64,000 nt of DNA from Thermincola carboxydiphila (GCA_016841325.1 JAENZJ010000013.1:1-64000), one strand, 5' to 3'. Shown: positions 1-8,014, counted from the first letter of the stretch. Notes: a model not told the origin generated them from the sequence alone. Numbers and translations are program-made.

Positions 1-1
1 C

Positions 2-55
2 AATAATGCCCTTAAAGATGCTATCAACATGGTCGCTTCCCTGAGAGACCTCTAA
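2..55 (+). CDS. C-terminal tail of an unidentified protein (partial)
   Basis: An open frame enters from the left edge and stops at TAA 53-55. It gives 17 residues ending in DAINMVASLRDL. The tail is too short to assign. It is separated from the methylamine genes by an inverted repeat and a sigma-54 promoter, so it belongs to a different transcription unit. Confidence 0.45.
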   Translation, partial: NNALKDAINMVASLRDL

Positions 56-68
56 GAGTATGTTTGTA

Positions 69-99
69 ATCAAGCCGGCCTGAGGGCGGCCGGCTTGAT
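69..99 (+). terminator. 12-bp perfect inverted repeat, probable terminator
   Basis: ATCAAGCCGGCC (69-80) pairs perfectly with GGCCGGCTTGAT (88-99) around a 7-nt loop. It lies 14 nt after the stop of the upstream partial gene. No T-run follows, so it may act as an mRNA 3'-end stabiliser rather than a classic intrinsic terminator. Confidence 0.55.
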
Positions 100-202
100 G
101 CGATACAGAATCAGGCCAGGTCCTTTATGTTTCTTCTGACTAAACCTGATTCCGAAGGTAACTATGATTTTACTGATTCTATTAAGAATCAAGCCGGGAT
201 GC

Positions 203-232
203 TTCCGCGGCGGAATTTGGGGGCTAACCCCC
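203..232 (+). promoter_or_regulatory. paired palindromes upstream of the sigma-54 promoter
   Basis: TTCCGC-G-GCGGAA (203-215) is a perfect 13-nt palindrome. GGGGG-CTAA-CCCCC (219-232) follows at once. Their centres lie roughly 65-85 nt upstream of the expected transcription start, a usual place for enhancer-binding proteins. Two such activators are encoded at 10.6-16.7 kb. The sites and the activators are seen; the pairing between them is inferred. Confidence 0.4.
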
Positions 233-264
233 TGATATCACTGGAAGGAAGCCTTGTCTAAAAG

Positions 265-282
265 TTGGCATCAATCTTGCAT
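265..282 (+). promoter_or_regulatory. sigma-54 (RpoN) promoter of the mttC operon
   Basis: TTGGCATCAATCTTGCAT carries the GG (267-268) and GC (279-280) elements exactly 10 nt apart, matching the -24/-12 consensus TGGCAY-N5-TTGCW. Transcription would start near 291, leaving a leader of about 160 nt before mttC. Two sigma-54-dependent activators encoded downstream make this assignment coherent. Confidence 0.8.
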
Positions 283-395
283 TATATAGTTTTAGTACTA
301 AATCGTATCACTCGGAATACATCCGGCTTACATAATTTTTGCTTAGCATCATTTTAGATAGTTTGTCTTCAGTGTTATCCGCTGGGAGGTGACAA

Positions 396-458
396 ATGAG
401 AAAATAGTTGCCGGGCCGAGCTCACAAAAATATTTCGGAGGTGAATTTACTTAAATGA
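396..458 (+). CDS. leader ORF with in-frame amber codon, overlapping the mttC start
   Basis: A strong ribosome-binding site (GGGAGGTGA, 384-392) precedes ATG 396. The frame reads M-R-K, then TAG (405-407), then stays open for 16 further codons (L-P-G-R-A-H-K to N-L-L-K) and ends at TGA 456-458. That stop overlaps the mttC ATG at 455 as ATGA. If UAG is read as stop the product is a tripeptide; if read as pyrrolysine it is a 20-residue peptide whose termination would deliver ribosomes to mttC. The mttC Shine-Dalgarno (437-441) sits 13 nt from its ATG, rather far, which would suit coupling. An alternative is that this is a relic duplication of the mttC start, since both share GGAGGTGA and ATGAG. 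Confidence 0.4.
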
Positions 459-1096
459 GTAAAGAAGATGTGTTAAAAAAAGCTATGAATGCCGTTATTG
501 ACGGTGACCCTGATGCCGCCTTGGCAGCAGCTAACCAGGCCATCGCTGAGGGAATCAACCCTGTTGAAGTTATCTCAGAGGGTCTTTCGCTCGGGATGAC
601 CAAGGTCGGGGACCTGTTCAATAATGAAGAAATCTCTCTTCCCTTTGTTATTGTTGCTGCCGATGCCATGACCCAGGCTATCGCAGTCCTGGAACCACAT
701 ATACCTGAAGAACACAAGGGTGAGAAGGTAGGAACGGTTGTCATGGGAACAGTAGAAGGTGATATCCATGATATCGGCAAAGGAATTGTTGCCACAATGT
801 TGAGGGTTTACGGATTTGAGGTCTATGACCTGGGACGTGATGTCCCTGTACAGGCATTTATTGACAAGGCCAAAGAGGTAAATGCTGACATAATTGGCTC
901 ATCAACTCTGATGACCACTACCCTGCCGGGCCAGAAGGCGCTTCAGGAAGCTATCAGCGCTGCCGGTCTGAAGGTTAAAACCATGGTTGGCGGCGCAGCT
1001 ACCAATCAGCAGTGGGCCGATAAGATCGGGGCCACCGCATATGGTGAAAACGCTACCGAAGCTGTGCAGAAAGCCAAGGAACTGGTACAGCAATAA
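455..1096 (+). CDS. mttC: trimethylamine corrinoid protein MttC
   Basis: This is a 213-residue cytoplasmic corrinoid carrier that accepts the methyl group from trimethylamine via MttB and passes it to a downstream methyltransferase. Residues 1-85 form the helical cap domain of methyltransferase corrinoid proteins. Residues 90-213 form the cobalamin-binding domain, with the base-off motif EGDIHDIGKG, whose His105 is the lower cobalt ligand. The length matches the family. It is the first full gene after the sigma-54 promoter and is followed 20 nt later by mttB. The ATG overlaps the stop of the amber-containing leader ORF. It is closely similar to MtbC at 2601, so the split between tri- and dimethylamine roles rests on which methyltransferase is adjacent. 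Confidence 0.92.
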   Translation: MSKEDVLKKAMNAVIDGDPDAALAAANQAIAEGINPVEVISEGLSLGMTKVGDLFNNEEISLPFVIVAADAMTQAIAVLEPHIPEEHKGEKVGTVVMGTVEGDIHDIGKGIVATMLRVYGFEVYDLGRDVPVQAFIDKAKEVNADIIGSSTLMTTTLPGQKALQEAISAAGLKVKTMVGGAATNQQWADKIGATAYGENATEAVQKAKELVQQ

Positions 1097-1116
1097 TTTA
1101 TTTGGAGGTGAGGTAA

Positions 1117-2583
1117 TTGAAAAGAGGATTTCATGCCGGTCTAGATGAACGGCGCGGGTTTAGTCTGAATATGTTCAGCAAAGATGAACTCGAAGAAATT
1201 CATTACGCAACCCTGGAAGTGCTTGAACAGGTAGGTATCCTGGTTTTCTGTGATGAGGCCATGGATATTCTTGACGGGGCGGGCGCTGACTGTGACAGAG
1301 CAGCAAATAAAGTTAGGTTTCCCCAGTGGCTGGTTGAAGATGCCATCCGCTCCTGCCCCAGGAAAATACTTCTGGCAGGCAGGGACCCCAAGAATGATAT
1401 GATCTGTGAGGGCAGGCGTGTTGGCTTTACTAACTTCGGCGCCGGGGTAATGATTGAAGACCCTTATACCGGAGAGTTTAAGGAAACAACCAAGAAAGAT
1501 GTTGGAAATACTGCCCTGGTATGTGATGCCCTGGATACAGTGGACATTTACTCCAGTGCGGTAGTGGGACGGGATATGCCGGAAATAAGTGTTGACCTCC
1601 ATGAGGCAGAGGCATTTCTTTCAAACACCACAAAACACTGCCAGCACATTGACCTTACCGGGGGTTCAGGGGCCAGGGGCTTCCTGGAAATGGGAGCTGC
1701 CATAGTGGGCGGTATGGAAGAACTGCGCCGCAGGCCTGTAATCTCGGCTCTGGTCTGTCCGGTAAGTCCGCTGCAGCTGCATACAAATACCTGTGAGATT
1801 ATTATTGAATTTGCCAAAGCAGGGGTACCGGTAAATATCCTTTCAATGGCCATGTCAGGGGCATCATCACCAATAACCCTGGCTGGAACACTGGTTACCC
1901 ATAATGCCGAGGTGTTGGCCGGAATTGTCCTGGCCCAGGCAACACGCAAGGGCTCTCCCATTATGTACGGCAGTTCCACTACCACCTTTGACCTGACATA
2001 TGTAACTGCACCGGTAGGCGCTCCCGAGCTGGGGATGATAAATGCCGGGGTAGCCGAACTCTCCAATTTCTACCGGCTGCCAAGTTACGTTGCAGGCACC
2101 TAGGGTGACTCCAAGCTTTCAGATGCCCAGGCCGGACATGAAAAGACAATTACGGCTTTACTGCCGGCTCTCGCCGGAGCCAATATGATCTACGGCATGG
2201 GTATGCTTGAGCTTGGAGTGACGTTCAGCTTTGCTCAACTCCTGATTGATGATGAGATTGCCTCCATGGTTAAACGGACAGTGCAGGGCATTGCCGTTAA
2301 CGATGAGACATTGGCTGTTGATATTATCAAGCATGTCGGGGCCGGGAAAGATTTCCTGGGACAACGGCATACCAGAGATTTCATGGCCAAAGAGCAGTCT
2401 AAGCCCAAGATCATCGACAGAAGGATGAGAGGCGCCTGGACCAGCAGGGGAGCCAAGTCCATGGCTGAACGTGCCAATGAAAAGGCAATCGAGATCCTGG
2501 AGAATCACAAGCCCACACCTCTACCTGAAGATGTCCAGAAGAAGTTCAAAGAAATTATAGCTCGCGCTGAAGCAGACCTTTAA
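1117..2583 (+). CDS. mttB: trimethylamine:corrinoid methyltransferase MttB, pyrrolysine-containing
   Basis: The enzyme transfers a methyl group from trimethylamine to the Co(I) corrinoid of MttC. It starts at TTG 1117 after GGAGGTGAGG. The frame meets TAG at 2101-2103 and continues without break to TAA at 2581-2583. This gives 488 residues with pyrrolysine at 329, close to the archaeal enzyme (about 495 residues, Pyl near 334). The sequence around it, LPSYVAGT-Pyl-GDSKLSDAQAG, is the MttB active-site signature, and the post-amber part (NMIYGMGMLELGVTF) is typical of the family. A gene finder will split it into two ORFs (1117-2103 and 2185-2583). It requires tRNA-Pyl and the pyl genes, which lie outside this window. 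Confidence 0.93.
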
Positions 2584-2600
2584 ACAGGGTGGTGACAAAT

Positions 2601-3245
2601 ATGAGTAAACAGGAATTGCTGGAACAAGCTGCCCAGTCTGTGGTGGATGCCAATAGGGACATGGCTGTGGAAGTGGCCAGAAAGGCTGTGGCTGAGGGTA
2701 TTGATCCCGTTGAGATGATTAATGATGGTTATTCGGAGGGAATGTCCAGGGTTGGTGAACTCTTTGACCGGGGCGAAATGTTTCTTCCGGAATTAATCGT
2801 CGCCTCTGATGCAATGGTTGCCGCAATAAATGTACTGGAAGAGGCCATGCCTGTGGAAAACCAGAGCAAGAAACTGGGCACAGTGGTCCTGGGCACCATC
2901 GAGGGTGATGTTCATGATATCGGAAAGGGTATTGTGGCAACAATGTTAAGGGTCTATGGTTTTGAGGTTTTTGACCTGGGAAGGGATGTACCCATAAAGA
3001 ATTTTGTGGAAAAAGCCAAAGAGGTAAATGCCAGTATTGTGGGGTCATCTGCCCTGATGACGACTACCCAGGTAGGCCAGAAAACCCTTGAAGAAGAACT
3101 GAAGAAAGCAGGACTCAGGGACCGGGTAAGGACCATGGTCGGTGGTGCGGTTGTTACCCAAAGATGGGCCGATAAGATAGGTTCTGACCTTTACGCTGAA
3201 AATGCGTCGGAAGCAGTCATGAAACTCAAGGAAATGTTCAGCTGA
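2601..3245 (+). CDS. mtbC: dimethylamine corrinoid protein MtbC
   Basis: This is a 214-residue corrinoid protein, paralogous to MttC over its full length, with the same [10 protein letters not shown] motif and His105 as predicted cobalt ligand. A GTG at 2589 is in frame, but it lies inside the Shine-Dalgarno region GGGTGGTGA, so ATG 2601 is the better start. It sits between mttB (18 nt gap) and mtbB (28 nt gap), the order expected for a polycistronic tri/dimethylamine operon. The partner is inferred from the adjacent MtbB. Confidence 0.9.
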   Translation: MSKQELLEQAAQSVVDANRDMAVEVARKAVAEGIDPVEMINDGYSEGMSRVGELFDRGEMFLPELIVASDAMVAAINVLEEAMPVENQSKKLGTVVLGTIEGDVHDIGKGIVATMLRVYGFEVFDLGRDVPIKNFVEKAKEVNASIVGSSALMTTTQVGQKTLEEELKKAGLRDRVRTMVGGAVVTQRWADKIGSDLYAENASEAVMKLKEMFS

Positions 3246-3273
3246 TAAAAAAAACCGAAAGGAGGTGTGGAAT

Positions 3274-4674
3274 TTGAAGAAATATCTGACCCGTATGGGT
3301 GATGGAGAGCGCATCGAGATGACCGTGGATGAAATGAAGCGTGATTTGGAGCTCGGGACTCAGGATGCAGCCAACAGGGGCAAGATAGCTCCCCTGACCC
3401 AGGATGAATTGGATTATCTCCTTGACATTTTTACCAACCCCAACAAAATTGTCAGTGTGGAACCCGGGAACGAGGTACCGTTGACCCATGATATCGGTAC
3501 ATTGAGGTTAATGGGAGACCAGGGAAACAGCGGGGTCGGGATACCTCTCAGCAGGGTTCAGGGAATTCAGGTTCATGAACGGGCTTTTGCTGCAGATACA
3601 ATGGAACTGGGGCATATTGACTATAGTTTTAAGCCTGTCAAACCCGTTATTGCCATGGAACAGCAGGAAATGGAAAATGCCCTGTTGAGTACCATTGTCC
3701 CCTTATTCTATGGGGCGATGCCAAACCTTGGCCTGTACTACGCTCCTGACGGGCCGTTTGGCAATCCCTCCGACCTGCTGCCTATGGGAAAGATCCAGGA
3801 AGCCCGCGAGGCCCAGGAAGGCGCTGTGGAACACGCCACCAGGGACATGATTTACATTTGTGAAAAGCTGTATGCTGTTGGCTGTGACGGTATCAATTTT
3901 GACACCACCGGGGCTGCAGGGGATACGGATATGAAAGCAACCCTGCACGCGGTGGAATATCTGAAGGCGAATACTGACCTTGCCATTGAAGTGGGGATGG
4001 CCGGAGAGTTTGTCCTCGGTATGCACGGGGGTCTGGAATATGACGGGGTAAGGCTTGCAGGACTGTATCCCCACCAGCAGGTTAAGCTTGTTGAAAAGGC
4101 CGGAGCCGATATCTTTGGCCCGGTGGTAAATACCAATACCAGCAAATCAATGCCCTGGAACCTGGCACGGGCAGTAACCTTTATTAAGGCCTGTGTCGAG
4201 GCAGCCAATATCCCGATTCATGTCAACATGGGAATGGGAGTCGGTGGATCACCGGTATTTGAAACACCTCCCATTGACAGTGTGACCAGAGCCTCCAAGG
4301 CAATGGTGGAAGTTGCCAAGGTTGACGGCTTGTAGGTAGGCGTTGGAGACCCCCTGGGGATGCCGATAGCTCACGGGATGGCAGCAGGAATGGGTGGAAT
4401 AAGGACCGCCGGAGATCTGGTGGCCCGGATGCAGATGACCCGCAAGATGCGGCTCAAGGATGCTAAAGCCTATGTTGCCGAAAAGCTGAAGGTTTCCCCG
4501 GCTGACCTGTCAAATGAGCATGTAATGAGGGAAGTCCGCGAGGAGCTGGACATCGGAATCATTACATCAGTGCCGGGTTGTGCCAAGGGGATAGAAGCCA
4601 AGGCCAGGATTGCCGAATTGCTTGACATAGAAATAAACAGCGTGAAACGGTTAAAAAACAAAGTTCGATTCTAA
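3274..4674 (+). CDS. mtbB: dimethylamine:corrinoid methyltransferase MtbB, pyrrolysine-containing
   Basis: It transfers a methyl group from dimethylamine to MtbC. The start is TTG 3274, six bases after GGAGGTG; an in-frame GTG at 3265 is part of that ribosome-binding site. TAG at 4333-4335 interrupts the frame at residue 354, and translation continues to TAA 4672-4674 for 466 residues. The archaeal enzyme has about 467 residues with Pyl at 356. The sequence around the amber, VAKVDGL[19 protein letters not shown], and the downstream [16 protein letters not shown] are characteristic. The post-amber part (4360-4674) would be missed or called a separate ORF by standard annotation. MtbB is rarer in bacteria than MttB. 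Confidence 0.92.
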
Positions 4675-4738
4675 TATTAAACAAATCAACCTGCAAATCA
4701 ATTGATGATACATTAACTACCCCTCTTATCTTTGTAAT

Positions 4739-4762
4739 GGCTCCGGTTAATCAACCGGAGCC
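4739..4762 (+). terminator. 10-bp perfect hairpin between mtbB and the DUF2284 gene
   Basis: GGCTCCGGTT (4739-4748) pairs with AACCGGAGCC (4753-4762) around a 4-nt loop. It lies 64 nt after the mtbB stop. No T-run follows, so it could be a partial terminator, an mRNA processing site or a stabiliser. Its position argues against translation starting at the upstream ATG 4737. Confidence 0.5.
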
Positions 4763-4802
4763 TGCCCCTAAATTAAGTTGTATCTGCAGGGTGGTGGACA
4801 GA

Positions 4803-5360
4803 TTGTCAGACATCGATGCGGGTGTCCTGGACCAAAAATTAAATACATTAGCCCTGGAGCTTGGGGTAGAATTGTATGAGCTGGATATCAGGAGTATTCA
4901 TCCCAGGCAAAGCGTACTCTTAAAATGTTTGGTCCCTGTGTGTGAGTATTACAATGTCTGTAAAGTATGTCCCCCTAACATTCCGGGAGTTGCAGAGTTC
5001 AGGGAGGCTTTACAGGATTATAAGAAGGCATTTTTGGTAGTATTGCGGGAGCCAATTGATGAAATTGAGAATTATCGTGTTGAATTTCATGCGGAACTGA
5101 AGCTGGCAGAAATCGTTTCCAGACTGGAACTGGCCGCCTTCAAACTTGGCTGCTACCAGGCGCTGGGATTGACGGTGGGTGGCTGCAAATTATGCCCTGA
5201 GTGTACTCCTCCGGGTGAACCTTGCAGGCATCCGTTCAGAGCACGCCCCAGTCCTGAGGGGTTTGGGATTGATATTACCCAACTTGCCCGGGAAGCAGGG
5301 GTACCTGTTGAGTGGCCGCCGGTTAAATATGTAAGTTTTATGGGCATTGTGTTTATTTAA
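4803..5360 (+). CDS. DUF2284 cysteine-rich metal-binding protein
   Basis: The protein has about 185 residues with the DUF2284 cysteine pattern. It shows C-x5-C-x4-C-x2-CPPN-P in the first half, then ALGLTVGGCKLCPECTPPGEPCRHP and RPSPEGFGIDI near the C-terminus. The frame is open back to ATG 4737, but that start coincides with a strong hairpin and has no Shine-Dalgarno. TTG 4803 follows GGGTGGTGG and gives an N-terminus of normal length. The family is predicted to bind an iron-sulfur cluster or other metal, but its function is not established. Its place directly after mtbB suggests a role in methylamine metabolism, for example redox maintenance of the corrinoid proteins (inference). Confidence 0.75.
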   Translation: MSDIDAGVLDQKLNTLALELGVELYELDIRSIHPRQSVLLKCLVPVCEYYNVCKVCPPNIPGVAEFREALQDYKKAFLVVLREPIDEIENYRVEFHAELKLAEIVSRLELAAFKLGCYQALGLTVGGCKLCPECTPPGEPCRHPFRARPSPEGFGIDITQLAREAGVPVEWPPVKYVSFMGIVFI

Positions 5361-5404
5361 GCGGGGAACAAGATTGCATTTTTAATGAATTTGAGGTGAA
5401 TTAA

Positions 5405-6490
5405 ATGGCTGATCAAACTCAGGCGAAAATAAAATACAGAGCCGCCACGATTCGATGGGGGTTTATATGGGCTTTATGGACTGCTGTTTTGTGGGGGGCC
5501 TGGTATGTTCCCGGAAGCGCCATATGGTATGAAGTACCATATGTGAACATGGCTTTTGACACCAATGCCGAATTCCTGGTGGCAGCAGCGGTAATTACCG
5601 CGTTTAACGCCGTCTTTGTACTGCTGTTCCTGTTCATCTGGCTGGCAGTACTGGGCAAGATAGGAGATTTTTTCCGCACCCTGAAACAGTTCAGTAACAT
5701 TTCCAAATGGTTTTTTGGAGGCGCAATTTTCGGAGGCCCGATGGCAATCTTTGGTTCCTTTATGGCCATGGGTTATGTAGGGCCGGTATTCGCCGCGGTT
5801 TCCGCCCTGATGTACCCGGTGGTAGGGTCTATAATGGCATATTTCTGGTATAATGAAAAAATCACCAAAAGAGCAGTTCTTGGCATGCTGCTTATCTTAG
5901 CCGGAGGCGTCATTGTATATGGGGTTGGAATTTTTGAGGAGTTAAAGGCCGGTGTAACAGGTCAGGCATGGCTGGGTTATCTCGGAGGGCTGATGGCCGC
6001 AGTCGGATGGGGTGTAGAAGGCGCCATCGCAGGCCGGGCCCTTGATGTCACCGACCCGGATGTGGGGATTACCATCCGTTTCGGTGCTGAAACCTTCTAC
6101 TGGTTAGTTATCATTCTGCCCCTGGCTGCTTTATTCTCCTCTGTGGAAGTGGCCCCAATGGTGGTCCAGACCTTTAATCCGTGGGCATTAATCTTCCTGC
6201 TGCTGGCAGGGATTACATTCGCATACTGTTATGTATCCTGGTATAAGTCATTCCCGCTCATCGGAGTGGGTAGGGGCCAGGCCATCGGAGACCTTTACGG
6301 AATCTTTGCTATCATTTTTGTGGCCATCTTTACACTTGATTTCCCGGAATGGAACTTCATCATTGGCGCTATATTTACCATCGTGGGCGGCTTTGTAATG
6401 TACACTGAAAAAAGTGAGGTCCTTGAAGTTATCAGGTCTATTCCGCAGTCAGGTGAAACTGCCCAATGTGATGTTGATGGAGGGATGTAA
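5405..6490 (+). CDS. multi-spanning permease, candidate methylamine transporter (MttP/EamA-like)
   Basis: This 361-residue protein has about ten hydrophobic segments, spread from residue 16 to about 340. The layout and internal repeat resemble EamA/DMT-type permeases. GAIFGGPMAIFGSFMAMGYVGPVFAAVSALMYPVVGS resembles the end of one EamA repeat in style. Methanogen methylamine operons carry dedicated permeases (MttP, MtbP) of similar size, so uptake of tri- or dimethylamine is the likely role. This is inferred from context and topology, and the substrate is unproven. The start ATG 5405 follows GAGGTGA. It is followed 2 nt later by a small protein gene. Confidence 0.7.
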   Translation: MADQTQAKIKYRAATIRWGFIWALWTAVLWGAWYVPGSAIWYEVPYVNMAFDTNAEFLVAAAVITAFNAVFVLLFLFIWLAVLGKIGDFFRTLKQFSNISKWFFGGAIFGGPMAIFGSFMAMGYVGPVFAAVSALMYPVVGSIMAYFWYNEKITKRAVLGMLLILAGGVIVYGVGIFEELKAGVTGQAWLGYLGGLMAAVGWGVEGAIAGRALDVTDPDVGITIRFGAETFYWLVIILPLAALFSSVEVAPMVVQTFNPWALIFLLLAGITFAYCYVSWYKSFPLIGVGRGQAIGDLYGIFAIIFVAIFTLDFPEWNFIIGAIFTIVGGFVMYTEKSEVLEVIRSIPQSGETAQCDVDGGM

Positions 6491-6492
6491 TT

Positions 6493-6780
6493 ATGGCTAT
6501 CCATGTCAAGGGAAGGATCCTGCAGTACCTTTTGGGAAATGAACCCTTATGGGATTACCAGATAACTGAAAAGATCCTGAGGGAATACAATCTGTCGGGT
6601 GAATATTGGAAAGGCACTGTGAGGGTTTCACTGGCAGACTTGTTTTCCTGCGGCCTGATAGAAAGTGTGGCCGAAGAAATTGATGACGGGACCCATTTTG
6701 GATGTGACAAGGTACTCTTCCGTTACCGGCTCACCGATTTTGGCAGGTCAAGGATGCAGGATACCGGTCTGGTTATTTAA
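6493..6780 (+). CDS. small winged-helix-like protein, unknown function
   Basis: The protein has 95 residues and starts 2 nt after the permease stop, behind GGAGGG. The pattern of helices (GRILQYLLGNEPLWDYQITEKIL, then VSLADLFSCGLIE) followed by a beta-hairpin-like stretch (VLFRYRLTDFGRSRMQ) resembles a winged-helix domain of the PadR/MarR size class. No sensor domain is visible. The tight coupling to the permease suggests a local regulator or accessory protein. I do not recognise a specific family. Confidence 0.6.
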   Translation: MAIHVKGRILQYLLGNEPLWDYQITEKILREYNLSGEYWKGTVRVSLADLFSCGLIESVAEEIDDGTHFGCDKVLFRYRLTDFGRSRMQDTGLVI

Positions 6781-6819
6781 ATGCAAAGCGGTTAAATGTA
6801 ATACAGGGAGGCTGATGTG

Positions 6820-6930
6820 ATGTCTGATTTTTGGGGTTATCCAGGAGCACATATTTTTGCCATAATCCTGCTTCCGGCAATGAGTCTGATAGCTCTTTAT
6901 CATGCCAGGACTTTTGTGAAAAAACTGTAA
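6820..6930 (+). CDS. 36-residue single-span membrane protein
   Basis: ATG 6820 follows GGGAGG (6806-6811) at good spacing. The frame encodes MSDFWGYPGAH, a hydrophobic stretch IFAIILLPAMSLIAL, then YHARTFVKKL and TAA. This is a clear one-helix membrane protein with a positively charged C-terminus. It is the last gene before a strong hairpin (6951-6980). Such miniproteins often are subunits or regulators of a neighbouring transporter, here the permease at 5405 (inference). It is shorter than usual gene-calling cutoffs. Confidence 0.6.
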   Translation: MSDFWGYPGAHIFAIILLPAMSLIALYHARTFVKKL

Positions 6931-6950
6931 AGATTTATCTTTTCCGCAAT

Positions 6951-6980
6951 TTTTAAGCCGTGTTTTTACATGGCTTAAAA
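6951..6980 (+). terminator. terminator hairpin closing the methylamine operon
   Basis: TTTTAAGCC (6951-6959) pairs with GGCTTAAAA (6972-6980). The stem extends through GTGT/ACAT with one G-T pair, leaving a small T-rich loop. It sits 20 nt after the 36-residue protein gene, separating the methyltransferase operon from moxR. Confidence 0.6.
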
Positions 6981-7063
6981 TTGCTTGGTGCACTAACCTG
7001 AGTTTGACTGAATGATATACCTGAAGGACGGCAGATTACATTCCTGAACAGGAGCTGAATAAC

Positions 7064-8014
7064 ATGCTTGAAATATTTGCCAGGGCTGCCGGAAAAGTAG
7101 TCGGCAGAGAAACTGAGCTCAAGGCAATACTTGCTGCCATGGATGCAGGCAAACATATCCTGCTGGAAGGGCCGCCCGGTACCTCCAAATCCACACTGCT
7201 GAGAAACATAGCCCGGGAAGCCAATATTCCATTTTTTATAGTGGAAGGCAATATCGACCTGACTCCTGCCAAACTGGTCGGTTACTTTAACCCGGCCAAG
7301 GTTATGGCTGATAATTACCAGCCTGAGTACTTTGAAAAAGGCCCCCTGACAAAAGCTATGGAAAGCGGAGGAATACTCTACATTGAAGAATTCAACCGGA
7401 TGCCTGCAGATGTGTCCAATGTACTGATAAGTCCAATGGAAGAAGGAGAAATGCATATTCCCAGGTATGGTACCGTCAGGGCAGTCCGCCCATTTACTAT
7501 AATTTCTGCCCAGAACCCTTATGACGATGTGGGGACGGTAAGGGTCAGCCGGGCATTTATGGACCGCATCTGCCTGATTAAGATGGATTACCAGTCAGAA
7601 GAGGAAGAGCAGGGCATTGTCAGGCAAAAGACCGGGTGTTCTGATCATGATACCGTATTCCGTGCAGTCAGGATGGTGCGCAAAACAAGGGAACATCCTG
7701 ACATCAAGCTGGGGGCTTCAGTCAGAGCAGCCATCGACCTGGTGGATATTTACACCAGCCTGCAGAAACTGGACAGCCGCAGTGAGGAAGATTTCCTGAT
7801 GGCGGCACGGATGGCCCTGACCAATAAAATCTGGCTTAATGAGATTACCACAAGGACACCTGATGAGATAATTGAGGATATTTGGGACAGCCTGCGGGTT
7901 CAGTTTAAGGGAAACAGGAAGAATGGTTCATCGGCCGGTTCAGACGACCCTGCTGAGGACAACCGGGATGTCTCTGAGCAGGAGGACCTAAAAAAAAAGA
8001 AGAGCGTTATGTAG
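7064..8014 (+). CDS. MoxR-type AAA+ ATPase
   Basis: The 316-residue MoxR/CbbQ-like AAA+ ATPase has Walker A GPPGTSKSTLL near residue 39, Walker B ILYIEEFNRM near 104, sensor 1 ISAQNP near 149, and an arginine-finger region VSRAFMDRICL. The last 35 residues are charged and low in complexity. ATG 7064 follows AGGAG. MoxR ATPases work with VWA-domain partners to activate or insert cofactors into target enzymes, and the next gene encodes such a VWA protein. Position beside pyrrolysine methyltransferases suggests these or their corrinoid proteins as targets (inference). The gene ends in TAG; reading through would add only seven residues. Confidence 0.88.
   Translation: MLEIFARAAGKVVGRETELKAILAAMDAGKHILLEGPPGTSKSTLLRNIAREANIPFFIVEGNIDLTPAKLVGYFNPAKVMADNYQPEYFEKGPLTKAMESGGILYIEEFNRMPADVSNVLISPMEEGEMHIPRYGTVRAVRPFTIISAQNPYDDVGTVRVSRAFMDRICLIKMDYQSEEEEQGIVRQKTGCSDHDTVFRAVRMVRKTREHPDIKLGASVRAAIDLVDIYTSLQKLDSRSEEDFLMAARMALTNKIWLNEITTRTPDEIIEDIWDSLRVQFKGNRKNGSSAGSDDPAEDNRDVSEQEDLKKKKSVM
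7980..7999 (+). other. candidate -1 ribosomal frameshift site at the moxR-VWA junction
   Basis: In the moxR frame the codons CTA AAA AAA AAG (7988-7999) contain the heptamer A AAA AAG (7993-7999), the same slippery sequence used by dnaX. AGGAGG (7980-7985) lies 7 nt upstream and serves no start codon at a usable distance. A -1 slip enters the VWA frame, which is open from 7978 through ATG 8038, and would give a MoxR-VWA fusion. The VWA ATG has only GAGG two bases upstream, a poor arrangement. A homopolymer length error (nine A) is the main alternative. Confidence 0.4.

Noticed and set aside
5361-5385. possible sigma-54 promoter before the permease gene (GG-N10-GC)
   Set aside because: The -12 TTGCA is good but the -24 element lacks the TGGCA context, and the gene lies inside an apparent operon.
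6960-6995. possible sigma-54 promoter TGGC-N-TTGC upstream of moxR
   Set aside because: The spacing between GG and GC is 9 rather than 10, and the sequence is explained by the terminator hairpin at 6951-6980.
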